The notes: generated from the sequence alone by a model not told the origin. A stretch of 64,000 nt of DNA from Cryptomeria japonica (GCF_030272615.1 NC_081408.1:342141793-342205792); one strand, 5' to 3'; shown: positions 24,640 through 37,000, counted from the first letter of the stretch. Translations and numbers: made by a program.

Positions 24640-25060
24640 TGATATGATGTTGTTGCCAAAGTTATCAATATGATTCTCTAGATATGAAAAATTGATTTGA
24701 TACAAAAATTTGATATGAGACTGATATGAAATTGATGTCGAGATTCGATATGATGCCCCATATATGAAGAATTGATTTGATATGAGACTGATGTCAATAT
24801 GAGACTGATATGAAATTGATGTCGAGATTCAATATGATGCCCCAGATATGAAGAATTGATTTGATATGAAAAGTTGAGGTTTTCTTCTACTGCGATTGAT
24901 CCTTATGAAGCTGGTGTTGATATAAGATTGATATGAAATCTATGTCGTGATTCGATATGATGCCCCAAATATGAAGAATTAATTTGATATGAAAAGTTGA
25001 TATGAAGTTGGTGTCAATATGAAATTGATATGAAATTGATATGGAGATTCGATATGATAA
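24640..25060 (+). repeat. GATATGA degenerate tandem array
   Basis: About four units near 100 bp, each with GATATGATGCCCCA, ATATGAAGAATTGATTTGA and GATATGAAATTGATGTCGAG. Confidence 0.8.
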
Positions 25061-25199
25061 TGCTCCCTCAGGAGATTGTTCATGTAATAAAGACATGAAT
25101 GATCTCTTGAAAGAAGAAGAATGTTATATGAAAGATAGAATAGTGAATAGATTGATGACATGCATGGGTTTGATTGGATTGATAGAATTGATAAGATTG

Positions 25200-25535
25200 A
25201 GGTCAAGTCTGGTTTCAAGAATGACACCTCCTGTATAAGACAAAGATGATCAAAGCATTTGGTTTCAGGAATGATATATCCTGTGTAAGACCTGATCAAA
25301 ATGTCTAGTTTCAAGAAAGATACATCTTGTATAAGACATGATAGAATGGATCAGATTAAATGGATTGATAGAATTGATAAGATTGAGATCAAGTCTGGTT
25401 TCAGAAATGACACCTCCTGTATAAGACAAAGATGATCAAAGCGTCTATTTTCAAGAACGATATATCCTGTATAAGACATGATCAAAACGTTTGGTTTCAG
25501 GAAAGATACATCTTGTATAAGACATGTTTAAGTTG
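25200..25535 (+). repeat. GGTTTCAGGAATGA / CTGTATAAGAC array
   Basis: About six units of 50-60 bp, each pairing GTTTCAGGAATGA(TA/CAC) with (T)CCTGTATAAGAC. Related units recur at about 26715-26925 with the variant GGTTTCAAAGAGTGAGTAC. Confidence 0.8.
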
Positions 25536-27079
25536 ATGTTGATAGATGGATGATGAAAATATGAAAGTGAAGAAATATTTCATGATGATGTGATGGATGC
25601 AATGATGAATGTGATTAGATGATGATGATGAGATGTATCTTGAAAATGAGATGTATGATGGGATAATGATATGAAATGATACTAATGCAAGATTAAAATG
25701 ATATGCAACCTAATGCAAGATTAAGATGATAATGATAATGAAATGATACTAATGCAAGATTAACGTGATATGCAACCTAATGTAAGATTAAGATGATAAT
25801 GATGTGCAGCTAATGCAAAGCTTAATATGCATTCTTGTTCTCAATGTTGCCATCTGTTTTGATCAAAGTGCCAGTGCTTCCTTTGTTTTCATCATCGGGC
25901 CTTGATTTGTTGAAAGTTAATACAAGCATCATGGTATAATTGACCCATTACGACCTGAGTATAACTTACATGGATTTTGATATTGCAAGATGACACAAAC
26001 GCCGAGATATAATTGAACCAAGACGACCTAAGTGTTGCTTGCGTAAAATAGACAATAGTTAACCTTTGTCCTATACAAATTAAAAATGTCCTCAGTGATA
26101 TGCCACCAGATCACATCATAGAAAAAATTTGCATAATAGAAGGCTTAACTCACATATAGAAGACAAAGAAAACATCACATTCCTTCCTTGCTTCTCTAGT
26201 CATGAGACATCCTTGAGTTGCTCAGGAGATATGATAAGAAAAAGATCAAAACCACAAGTAAACATGCATTCCATTTGGAATGTATCCTTGTCACATAAAA
26301 CATCTTGCAAGTATGATCAGTTCAAAGAGCCTTGATGTGTTCACTTTTGTGTTTGCGCTTATACATGGATATGTGCTTAGTTGTTTGTTATGATTCTTGT
26401 TTTTGTCTTGATGTGTGTGTTGTGATCGATTGTCTGTTTGAAACAAAAGGTTATCTGCCCCTAGCGAGGTTAGGATTTTTATCCCCACAGTAGATATTAC
26501 TTATGATATGGATATGTGCACTGATCACCAAGCCATGGCGGGATATGATTTGGATAAATGATTTAGAAACATAAAGGACAATGACTACACTAAGTATGTC
26601 CAGGATTGTTAAGCATGTCCTACCATCAATTGATAAAGATAAGACGAACTAGAACAAAATCCAGTAGTCATACTGATCTATGTCATTGTTTTGATTTGTT
26701 CGATGATTGATAAGAATGTCTATTTCCAAAGAGTGAGTACCTCGTATAAGACTGATCTGTCTGGTTTCTAGTGTACCTATTCTTGTATAAGACATGTTGA
26801 TGTTGATAGATGAATTGATTAACAAGACACGATGATTGATAGGAATGTCTGGTTTCAAAGAGTGAGTACCCCGTATAAGACTGATCTATCTAGTTTTGAG
26901 TGTACCTATCCCTGTATAAGACATATTGATGTTGATAGAATTCGAGTGATGAATTGATTAACAAGACATGTGATCAATTTGATTGTAAACTTTGAGAATT
27001 TTTATTAAAAATAAAATATTGAAGAAGTGAGGAAGATTAATGTGGGCATAGCGCGTACATGCCCCACATCTACCAAAGT

Positions 27080-27580
27080 CGCATTAGTATGAATCTTGAT
27101 TGTCGATATGGGTCAAGTGTCGATATGTTTCAAAGGTCAATATGGGTCAAGTTGATTGTCGATATGGGTCTTGATTCGATAAGAGTCCTGATTCGATATG
27201 GGTCCTGATTCGATATGGGTCCTGATTGTCGATATGGGTCCTGATTGCATTATGATGCTTGATTTCAATATGTTTCTGGATTTTGATATGATTTTCGATT
27301 CATTGAATGATCTTTGATATGATACTTGTGTGATTGATATGAAACGTAATTTTGTTATGGGTCATTGATTGCAATATGATACTGAAATTCGATATGTTGC
27401 CTGATTTCAATATGGGACTCTAGTTGATTGATATGGTACTTGATTTTCAATATGATGTTGTTGATTGATTCTCAATATGATGCTTGGTTTTGATATGGGT
27501 CTTGTTTGGGTTTGCAATATGGGACTGATTGATCGAGTCTCGATATGAAGCTTGGTTTCGATATGGTTCCTGTTGTTGAT
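27080..27580 (+). repeat. CGATATGGGTCCTGATT degenerate short repeat array
   Basis: More than 15 imperfect copies of a 16-20 bp unit built on GATATGGGTCCTGATT, decaying toward the right. Confidence 0.8.
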
Positions 27581-27896
27581 TTATGGATGGGCCATGCATT
27601 CATGCTTTGATTTTCAATTTTGTTCTTGATTTTTGTCGACTTTTTATTTTTAGTTTTTGGATATGATTTTGTAGAATTTTTTGGATTAGAAGCAAGATGT
27701 ACTTGTTTGCCCCAATGTCTAACAAGATAAGGAATATTGCGAATGAATGAATGAATTGTTGAGGTGAAGATGAATGGGTGAAAGATGGAGGTAGCTTATG
27801 AGGAGATACATGAAGAGCCTCTTGAAATCATGTTTTGTCCTTAGTTTTGATCAAGATCGAGGATGAAAAAGGGGATATGGATAGAGATAGGATATG

Positions 27897-28718
27897 TGTT
27901 GGCATATGCACACTCCAATGAGACATTGTATGTGATTGAAGGTTTTGTCTTTGATGGCAACCTTACAATCCTATGGCACCGGCAAGGCATTACACTGACA
28001 AGTTAGTCCACCAGCATCAATGATTAGACTCTACAGTGACACTCAGGACATCGCCACTGGCACAGAGAAAGGAAGTATATCGGCACAGAGGCCGACAGGA
28101 TTTTGTTATATTATATTTTGTTTATTATTGTAAAAAATTTGTAAGCCAACTTGGCATGTTGTAAAATGACTCTTATATATAAAAGAGATCATTGTAGACA
28201 TTTTGAAAGAAAGAAAAAAAAGAAAGTGATGTATGTGAAATATTAAGGAAGACCTATTATGCGAAATATAGGGTAAAGGGTTTATGTAAGAAGCAAAGCA
28301 GCAACCGGTAATGAATCAAGCATTATAGATGCTATTGTAAAGTAGTACAAGATATTGGATTTGTACAATCCACATTGTAAGTCAATGAGACTTCCCATTT
28401 GAGCAGTGAGCTTTAGGCAGTTGGCCTTCCTGCATGTGCAGGCCCCTATTGTAAGTAATATTCTCTTATTGGCCAGTAAGTGGATATTGTGGGTCACAAA
28501 TCCCACCAAGGTTTTTCCCACATCGAGTTTCCTCATTAAATCCTTATGTCATGGTGTGCTTTTCATGTGGATGTTTTTAATTCTATTTATTGCATTATTT
28601 CTTGCATACCGGTACACTGTTATAATATATTCTGCATGTTTTAAGATAACAAATTTTGTACACTGGTTAGATACTGATCCACCCCCCCACCCTCTCAGTA
28701 TCTGTGGGAATCCTAACA
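27897..28718 (+). repeat. Element B first LTR
   Basis: 822 bp, TG...CA, followed at 28719 by the PBS ATTGGTATCAGAGC. It carries the tttttcccacatcgagtttcc and CACCCCCCCACCCTCTCAGT motifs near its 3' end. Confidence 0.93.
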
Positions 28719-28732
28719 ATTGGTATCAGAGC
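28719..28732 (+). promoter_or_regulatory. Element B primer-binding site
   Basis: ATTGGTATCAGAGC directly after the LTR, initiator tRNA-Met type. The same sequence follows the second LTR at 34519-34532. Confidence 0.9.
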
Positions 28733-28789
28733 TTGGTCCTCTATTTTCAGAAGCCTAACAGCTTGAGGAAGATCTTGACACCGGTAAAG

Positions 28790-29884
28790 ATGGAAAATCT
28801 AATGAAGCAACTTGAAGGAGCTCTTTTAGACTATGATGCAGAGAAATTGAAAAATATCAAACTAGAAGATGATTTAAGGGCAGCTCAGGATATCATTCAG
28901 GCACTTCAAGAGAATCTTATTGTTGCAAGAAATAAGAGAAGAGAACTTTGTGAAAAGATGCAAAATGAGAATGATGAAAAGGAATCACTTAATGATCAGA
29001 TAAGCAAGCTGAAACAAGAGAACATGACAACAAAGAATGAGATGCAAGATATGACTATGAGATTTTGTAAAGAGATTGAGGATAGAAAGAAGAATGAAGA
29101 AGAATTGACCAGAAGACAAAGTGATGCAGCAAATGAGAACACAAGACTTAGCTATGAAAATGACATGTTGAAGACAGATCTGATGCACACTTAGAATGAC
29201 TCCAATGAATTGATGAGACAGAAAGAGGTCTTAGAAAGAGAACTAGAAACTGCAAATCAACATAAAGAAAAATTCAAGAAAAGCTTAGAGGAACTTCGCA
29301 CCTTGCTGAAGAATCAAAAACCTAAAGGTGACACTTCTGGAATTGGCTTTGAAGTTGGTGAAAGCTCAGGTACTGCAAATACTCAGGGTCACAGCAAACC
29401 GGTAAGACAACCTAATGCTTATAAATTCAATGGAAAATGCTTTAACTGTAATAAGTATGGTCATAGAGAAAATGAATGTAGATCTAGAAATTATTAGAAT
29501 ATCAACACACCCACCGATCAATGTTCAAAATGCAACAAAGTTGGTCACAACTCTAAAAATTGTAGAATGAATGTGAAATGTTATTTTTGTGGAAGATTTG
29601 GACATTTATCCAATCAATGCAGAACACAAACCGGCATAGGTTATGGGAAAGCTATTCAGAAGAATAATGTAACTTGTTATGCATGTAACAAGATTGGGCA
29701 TATTGCAAAATTCTATAGAAGTAAAGGATTACCGGTAGACAACAAAAGTTCTAGCTTGAAAGGTAAAGAAAATGTTGAAGAGGTTAAGCAAGAATTCTCA
29801 AAACAATGGATTAGAAAAGTGCTCCACCAGCAGGAAGTTCTTCATCTACTTGAAGAAAGTTTCCTTAAGGGTTTGGCAATCTAA
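28790..29884 (+). pseudogene. Element B gag-like ORF, first copy
   Basis: The Met at 28790 (MENLMKQLEGALLDYDAEK) opens about 200 residues of coiled coil, then a linker (GIGFEVGESSG) and four CCHC-type knuckles: CFNCNKYGHRENEC, CSKCNKVGHNSKNC, CYFCGRFGHLSNQC, and CYACNKIGHIAKFY with its last Cys changed to Tyr. In-frame TAG codons at 29192 and 29495 are CAG in the second copy. A deletion of about 70 bp at 29816, relative to 35616-35685, shifts the last residues. The likely original end is Ser/Thr-rich, near 29853. Role by analogy: Gag/nucleocapsid of a TR-GAG-like element. Confidence 0.85.
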
Positions 29885-30156
29885 TGACACATGTGCTATT
29901 ATTCCCTCGGTTAGAGATGAGAAGTTGGAAATTACTTATTACTGGTAGACAATGTTAAGTGAATACTTAACCGGCATGCATTTAATGTGGTAGATGGTGA
30001 TAAGACACAATAAATTTGAGGTTTTGGCTCCATTTCATTTCACTAAGATTTCAAACCTACGAAGAGCGCGAAGATTCCGAGCTAAGGCATTCTAAGCAAG
30101 AGGCAAAAACACTTCAAGCAATCATCCATCCTAAAGGCAGTAAAAGATATTTTATC

Positions 30157-33100
30157 ATGGCATCCCCCTCTGCAATTGAATATATAGCAAACCCTACTGT
30201 TTTCAAAGTTATAAAAAGACCTAGGCACATATTTCAATTAGTTCCCAAGGTAGCAAAGAAAGATGATACCTTAGGTGCTTTTTCTCAAATTCCTAAAGGA
30301 GTTGTTTATGATGAAGACCCTAGAATTTACATTCATTGTAACATTGAGGAACTAGGAGATGAAGAGATTAAAACCATGTTTAAAACTGTCATATGCGATG
30401 AATCCGGTAATGTAAAAGATGAACACAAGATCATTGAAACCCTAGGATTTACAGAGATTCTTAGCATTCCTAAATTTCCCAAGGATGTGATTAGGATAGT
30501 TTTAAGCAGGGTACATGGTGAATTTTTCTGGTTAGATGCAATTCACAAAATCACTAAGGAAGCTGTGAAAGTTGTCACAAGGTTACCAACTACCGGTAAA
30601 AGGCCAGACAAAAACAAGAAGGTTTCCAATGACGTAGTTACTCAGTTAACTAGTGCCACATCCGATAGAAGGTTCTTAAGAGTAAATGATGTAACAGATA
30701 TTAATGCGAGATTTATCAGCATGATATTAGGATATAAAGCTACTCATGCAGATAGACTTAATTCAATTTCAAGTTTATGCATCAAGAGTGCTTATGATAA
30801 GGTCACGGATAATGCAAAGATTGATGTATGTGAGTGGTTGAAGTATGAATTAATTGACAACTTAGGCAAGATTAAGAAGGACAATAAAGGAACTTTTAAA
30901 TTTGGAAATCTGTTAGTATGTCTGATGCTACATATAACCAAATAGGTTCCCGGTATAGGCTACAAAGAACTTGGATATAATATACCGGTAGGTAAACAAC
31001 TAACATAACTATTCAACAATATGGGAGAAGATAAGGAAAACAATATCCATGATTTCTTTCAAGCACTAAAGGCCAAAATGAAGAAGAGAATCAGGTTATC
31101 ATAAAAGATTGTTGATAAATATAAGGATGAAATATGCTTTGTAATCAAAAAGGATGAGATCTGGATGGAAGCAGTCATCCCTAGGACTGTTTGGGTAACA
31201 GAGATGGGCTATGAAACAAATGATTATATAATTGAAACATATGCTAAAGCACTTCTGGAAGCCCCTAAAGAACCTAAGGAAGAAGTATTTGGTAGTGCAG
31301 AAACTATTGAAAGCCAAATACAATCTAAGAAAAGAGTGAAAAAGGTTGAGGCAGTTGTGAGAAGAGGCTCCAAACAAGCAAAGGCTATTAAAGAAGATGT
31401 GTTAAAGCAAACCGGTATAACAGAGGATGAGTTAGTTGCTCCACAACCTGAGACTTACCTATCATCGATAGGCACTTCTTCGCAGAGTGACATGCCTGCA
31501 ACTTTCAAGAGAGTTGTAAGGAAAAGAGATCCCTCACCAGAAACCACACCCTCACCTAGGAGGACAAGACAAAAACAACAAGTAGTGAGATCTCCGGTAA
31601 GAAAGGCTACACCAAAGAAGAAGAAATTGACACCCAAGAAGAAGAAGAGGACAAACAAGGACTTGGCCCCTCTTGATATACGGTTAAATGAAATTACAGA
31701 GGAAGGGAAATTGAAGAATATAGAGAAAATATATGACACTCTGACAACTGATGAAAAAGAATAAGTAGAAAATAGTGTTATATTGCATATGGATATGTAT
31801 AAAAAAAAATTGATGGAAGTAGTAAATGAAGTTCCAGATGAACTATTTAAGAGACTGGAAGCAAGAAGACAAGCAGTAATAGAACTTGACAAGAAAATAA
31901 AGATAGAAAAGCTACTTACTGTATATCCAGTGAATTCACCCAAAGAAATTAATGACTTAATTATTGAAGCCAACCAGTCAGTATTTTCTATTGCACACCG
32001 GCACATTGCTTTAATGGTTGGAAGAGTTAATGAGGTGACTAAGGAGACAGAAAATGCATGGGACGCTTTCCTAGTGGAAAAAGAAAAACAAGAAGAATAC
32101 ATGAGTCACAAACCTATAAAGGTATATCAAAAAGAAAGAGACAAGGGTAAAGGTAAAGTTGGTGGACCACCCAGTATCAAGGTTAAAGACAACTTACCCC
32201 TACCTCCTTTTATTACTCCACCGGTAAAAACAACAGCTACAAAAGATCAACCAACAGTTGAAAGTATGGATGTAGAGGATGTCAATCCTAATCCTGAAGT
32301 CTTATACATAGTGGATGTTGATACTCAAAAGATCAACATTGTGGTAGACAAAGATACAGCTGATAAGATTGACATGGCTAGTGAGCCTCTGGTAGCTGAG
32401 CAAACTGATAACACACAGGAGAAACCGGGAGATGACAAAGAGCAAAAGGTAGAGACTCAGACTCATACTAAGATAATACAACAAATAGAGAAACAAACAT
32501 AGCAAAAGGCTCCTGAACAGGAACAACAACAAGAATAGGAACAGGTTCATAAGGAAACAGTGCCATCGACTACTGGAAAAGTAGAAAAACCATTGCTTAA
32601 GGAAATACAAACACAAACAGACCTACCAGAGGTCAATACAAGCTTGGTTACTTCCATTGGTGGTACTCAAGATGTTGGTTCATCATCAGGCTACAAATCA
32701 ACTAATGTGACTGAGGTACTCTTGGATTCAATTAAAAAGATAACAGATTGCAACTCACAAGCTTATAAGGCAATTGATGACACCATACCAATTTTGAAGG
32801 TAATTGCTCCTAACTGTAATATAGACAATAAAGATTCTTTAGGACAACTTGATACTTTGTGTAAATATATCACAGAGAACATTGAGAAAATAAAGGAAGA
32901 GACATTGAAGGACAAAGTAGAAATTGAAAAGCAGAGATTCTTTGATGAGCAGATAAAGAAGTGTACTAGAGATTTTGACACACTTCTACCAGAACTGTGT
33001 AATTTATTAAGAGTACAAAACTCTGTACAAAGACACCTATAAGACAAACCTTTTAACTGTAGATATTGATAAGAAGATGAGCAAAGTATAGGATGAAATC

Positions 33101-33478
33101 AACAAACTTGCAGATAATTTTGTTAACTCGCCTGATACATTATCAGTTTTTGAACAAAAGATAACAAATTTTGAGGAAGAATTACTTAAATTTGAAAGAG
33201 AAAAGGAGAGAATAGTGAATAAGGCAAAGCATCTAAGATTAAAACTGAGTCCAAGATTGGACTATCTAGCATCATTACGGAAGGAGGTATCTGAGGCACT
33301 AATACAGGGATAGAAAACACTGGCAGAGCATTTGCAGCATCTCACCGGTACAATTAAAAGGACAGAGACAACAATAAGAGATAGTAAAAAGTTTATGGAG
33401 AGTATAAACTTGATTTTGGCGGATCTATTTCAAATTGTAACTACCTAGTTACAAGGTTCAAACTACAAACTCTACTGA
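30157..33478 (+). pseudogene. Element B ORF2, roughly 1,100-residue protein of unknown function
   Basis: One frame runs from MASPSAIEYIANPTVF (30157) to about 33042, then shifts once (about 33018) and ends at 33478. N-terminal block of about 260 residues: IYIHCNIEELGDEEI, VHGEFFWLDAIHKITKEAV, LPTTGKRP, ISMILGYKATHADRLNS, IDVCEWLKYELIDNLGKIKK. Middle: IWMEAVIPRTVWVTEMGYE, then a strongly basic stretch (KKKKLTPKKKKRTNK). An acidic/Thr-rich stretch, a conserved block (TNVTEVLLDSIKKITDCN, about 32700) and a C-terminal coiled coil follow. In-frame stops at 30943, 31006, 31102, 31762, 32500, 32536, 33089, 33311 and 33433. No catalytic motif is seen. The basic region suggests nucleic-acid binding; this is inference. 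Confidence 0.8.
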
Positions 33479-33503
33479 CATCTTGACAACCTTTGTCATT
33501 GAT

Positions 33504-33661
33504 GCCAAAGGGGGAGTAGTGGGATGAGAAAATTCAACATTACAGGAATCATATGCTCAGGGGGAGCACACACATTTCTGGTAACATTTTTGGACTTCAC
33601 ATTTTTGGATACACTTTTGAAATTTCTCATGACTATTGCCATCAATGCCAAAGGGGGAGAT
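33504..33661 (+). promoter_or_regulatory. Element B triple purine-tract region with polypurine tract
   Basis: GCCAAAGGGGGAGTAG (about 33503), CTCAGGGGGAGCACA (about 33547) and terminal CCAAAGGGGGAGATTG abutting the LTR at 33662. Confidence 0.8.
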
Positions 33662-34518
33662 TGTTGGCATATGCACACTCCAATGAGACATTGTATGTGA
33701 TTGAAGGTTTTGTCATTGATGGCAACCTTACAATCCTATGGCATCGGCAAGGCATTACACTGACAAGTTAGTGCACCGACATCAATGATCAGACTCTACA
33801 CCGGCACTTTAGTGCACCGGCATCAATGATCAGACTCTACACCGACACTCAGGACACCGACACCGGCATAGAGAAAGGAAGTATACCAGCACAAAGGTTG
33901 ACAGGATTTTGTTATATTATATTTTGTTTATTATCGTAAAAACTTTGTAAGCTGACTTGGCATGTTGTAAAATGACTCTTATATATAAAAGAGATCATTG
34001 TAGACATTTTGAAAAAAAAACAAAGTGATGTATGCGAAATATTAAGGCAAACCTATTATGCGAAATATAGGGTAAAGGGTTTATGTAAGAATCAAAGCAG
34101 CAACCAGTACTAAATCAGGCATTATATATACTATTGTAAAGCAGTACAAGATATTGGATTTGTACAATCCACATTGTAAGTGAGACTTCCCATTTGAGCA
34201 GTGAGCTCTAGGCAGTTGGCCTTCCTGCATGTGCAGGCCCCTATTGTAAGTAATATTCTCTTATTGGCCAGTAAGTGGATATTGTGGGTCACAAATCCCA
34301 TCGAGGTTTTTCCCACACTGGGTTTCCTTGTTAAATCCTTGTGTCATGGTGTGCTTTTCATGTGGATGTTTTTAATTCTGTTTATTGCATTATTTCTTGC
34401 ATATCGGTACACTGTTATAATATATTTTGCATGTTTTAAGATAACAAATTCTGTACACCGGTTAGATACTGATCCACCCCCCCCCCCCCCCCTCTCAGTA
34501 TCTGTGGGAATCCTAACA
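33662..34518 (+). repeat. Element B second LTR, with a 41 bp internal duplication
   Basis: 857 bp. Compared with the first LTR it carries a 41 bp tandem duplication (units start at 33771 and 33812) and a longer C-run before CTCTCAGT (about 34478-34492). Confidence 0.93.
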
Positions 34519-34589
34519 ATTGGTATCAGAGCTTGGTCCTCTATTTTCAGAAGCCTAACAGCTTGAGGAAGATCTTGACACCGGTAAAG

Positions 34590-35724
34590 ATGGAAAATCT
34601 GATGAAGCAACTTGAAGGAGCTCTTTCAGACTATGATGCAGAGAAATTGAAAAATATCAAACTAGAAGTTGAATTAAGGGAAGCTCAGGATATCATTCAA
34701 GTACTTCAAGAGAATCTTACTATTGCAAGAAATAAGAGAACAAAACTTTTGTGAAAATATGCAAAATGAGAATGATGAAAATGAATCACTTAATGATCAG
34801 ATAAGCAAGCTGAAACAAGAGAACATGACAACAAAGAATGAGATGCAAGATATGACTATGAGATTTTGTAAAGAGATTGAGGATAGAAAGAAGAATGAAG
34901 AAGAATTGACCAGAAGACAAAGTGATGCAGCAAATGAGAACACAAGACTTAGCTATGAAAATGACATGTTGAAGACAGATCTAATGCACACTCAGAATGA
35001 CTCCAATGAACTGATCAGACAGAAAGAGGTCTTAGAAAGAGAACTAGAAACTGCAAATCAACATAAAGAAAAATTCAAGAAAAGCTTAGAGGAACTTAGC
35101 ACCTTGCTGAAGAATCAAAAACCTAAAGGTGACACTTCTGGAATTGGCTTTGAAGTTGGTGAAAGCTCAGGTACTACAATTACTCAGGATCACAGTGAAC
35201 CAGTAAGACAACCTAATGCTTATAAATTCAATGGAAAATGCTTTAACTATAATAAGTATGGTCATAGAGAAAATGAATGTAGATCTATATATTATCAGAA
35301 TATCAACACACCCACTGATCAATGTTCAAAATGCAACAAAGTTGGTCACAACTCTAAAAATTGTAGAATGAATGTGAAATGTTATGTTTGTGGAAGATTT
35401 GGACATTTATCCAATCAATGCAGAACACAAACCGGCATAGGTTATGGGAAAGCTATTTAGAAGAATAGTGTAACTTGTTATGCATGTAACAAGATTGGGC
35501 ATATTGCAAAATTATGTAGAAGTAAAGGATTACCGGTAGACAACAAAAGTTCTAGCTTGAAAGGTAAAGAAAAGGTTGAAGAGGTTAAGCAAGAATTCTC
35601 AAAACAATGGATTAGAAAAGCTAATCTAAATATTGGGAATACTCCTCCATCGGTAGAACCAGTCAATGCTTCACCGTCAGGATAGAGCAGTGCTCCACCA
35701 ACAGGAAGTTCTTCATCTACTTGA
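34590..35724 (+). pseudogene. Element B gag-like ORF, second copy
   Basis: It is near-identical to the copy at 28790. An extra T near 34748 shifts the frame early, and CAG-to-TAG at 35458 plus a TAG near 35682 interrupt it. The first knuckle has its second Cys changed to Tyr (CFNYNKYGH). The fourth knuckle keeps its Cys (CYACNKIGHIAKLC), and the 70 bp segment deleted from copy one is present, so the two copies complement each other for inferring the family structure. Confidence 0.85.
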
Positions 35725-36026
35725 AGAAATTTTCCTTAAGGGTTTGGCAATCTAATGACACATGTGCTATTATTCCCTCGGTTAGAGATGAGAAGTTGGA
35801 AATTACTTATTATCGGTAGAAAATGTTAAGTGAATACTTAACCGACATGCATTTAATGTGGTAGATGGCAAAAAGACACTATAAATTTGAGGTTTTGGCT
35901 CCATCTCATTTCACCGAATTTCAAACCTACGAAGAGTACGAAAATTCCGAGCTAAGGCATTTCGAGCAAGAGGCAAGAACACTTCAAGCAATCATCCATC
36001 CTAAAGGTAGTAAAAGGTATTTTATC

Positions 36027-37000
36027 ATGGCATCCACCTCTGCAATTGAATATATAGCGAACCCTACTGTTGTCAAAGTTATAAAAAGACCTAGGCCTGT
36101 ATTTCAATTAGTTCTCGAGGTAGCAAATAAAGATGATACCTTAGGTGTTTTTTCTCAAATTCCTAAAGGAGTTGTTTATGCTGAAGACCCCAGAATTTAC
36201 ATTCATTGTAACATTGAGGAAATAGGAGATGAAGAGATTAAAACCATGTTTAAAACTGTCATATGCGATGAATCAGACAATGTAAAAGATGAACACAAGA
36301 TCATTGAAACCCTAGGATTTATAGAGATCCTTATCATTCCTGAATTTCCCAAGGATGTGATTAGGATAGTTTTAAGCAGGGTACATGGTGAATTTTTCTG
36401 GTTAGATGCAATTCACAAAATCGCTAAGGAAGCTTTGAAAGCTATCACAGGGTTACCAACCACCCGTAAAAGGCCAGACAAAAACAAGAAGGTTTCCAAT
36501 GACGTAGTTACTCAGTTAACTAGTGCCACATCCAACAGAAGGTCCTTAAGAGTAAATGATGTAACAGATATTAATGTGAGATTTATCAACATGATATTAG
36601 GATATAAAGCTACTCATGCAAATAGACTTAATTCAGTTTCAAGTTTATGCATTAAGAGTGCTTATGATATGGTCATGGATAATGCAAAGATTGATGTATG
36701 TGAGTGGTTGAAGGATGAATTAATTGACAAATTAGGCAAGATTAAGAAGGACAAGAAAAGAACTTTTAAATTTAGAAATCTATTTAGTATGTCTGATGCT
36801 ACATATAACCAAACAGGTTCCCAGTATAGGCTACAAAGAACTTGGATATGATATACCAGTACGTAAACAGCTAACAAAACTATTCAACAATATGGGAGAA
36901 GATAAGGAAAACAATATCCATGATTTCTTCAAGCACTAAAGGCCAAAATGAAGAAGAGAATCAGGTTATCACAAAATATTGTTGACAAATATAAGGATGA
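36027..37000 (+). pseudogene. Element B ORF2, second copy, truncated
   Basis: MASTSAIEYIANPTVVKVI (36027) runs collinear with 30157 onward. An extra T near 36783 shifts the frame, and homology to the first copy stops at about 37000 (ATAAGGATGA then unrelated sequence). Only the N-terminal third remains. It sits downstream of a stop-containing gag, as in the full copy. Confidence 0.85.

Larger units (their letters stand above)
24564..27896 (-). other. Element E interior, left part: polypurine tract and repeat arrays, no gene
   Basis: The PPT is 24564-24577 (element-sense AAAGAGGGGCAAAA). Three degenerate arrays follow. 24640-25060 has roughly 100 bp units around GATATGAAATTGATGTCGAG and GATATGATGCCCC. 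25200-25535 and 26700-26930 have 50-60 bp units around GGTTTCAGGAATGATA and CTGTATAAGACA. 27080-27580 has short units around CGATATGGGTCCTGATT. Between them are ATGATGATG-rich stretches. I see no reading frame with a recognisable domain. Confidence 0.8.
27897..37000 (+). mobile_element. Element B: LTR-interior-LTR-truncated interior, gag + ORF2 type
   Basis: Two LTRs (27897-28718; 33662-34518) begin TGTTGGCATATGCACACTCC and end GGAATCCTAACA. A complete interior (28719-33661) lies between them. A second interior, clearly the same family and very similar to the first, follows the second LTR and stops at about 37000 in the middle of ORF2, where the sequence changes to host-like DNA. No third LTR and no target duplication are seen. 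Unequal recombination between tandem copies followed by deletion would produce this. It is inserted in element E. Confidence 0.9.

Noticed and set aside
28406-28789. N-terminal extension of element B gag through the LTR end and PBS
   Set aside because: The open frame runs through LTR and PBS sequence; the start at 28790 matches element C's start at 57446.
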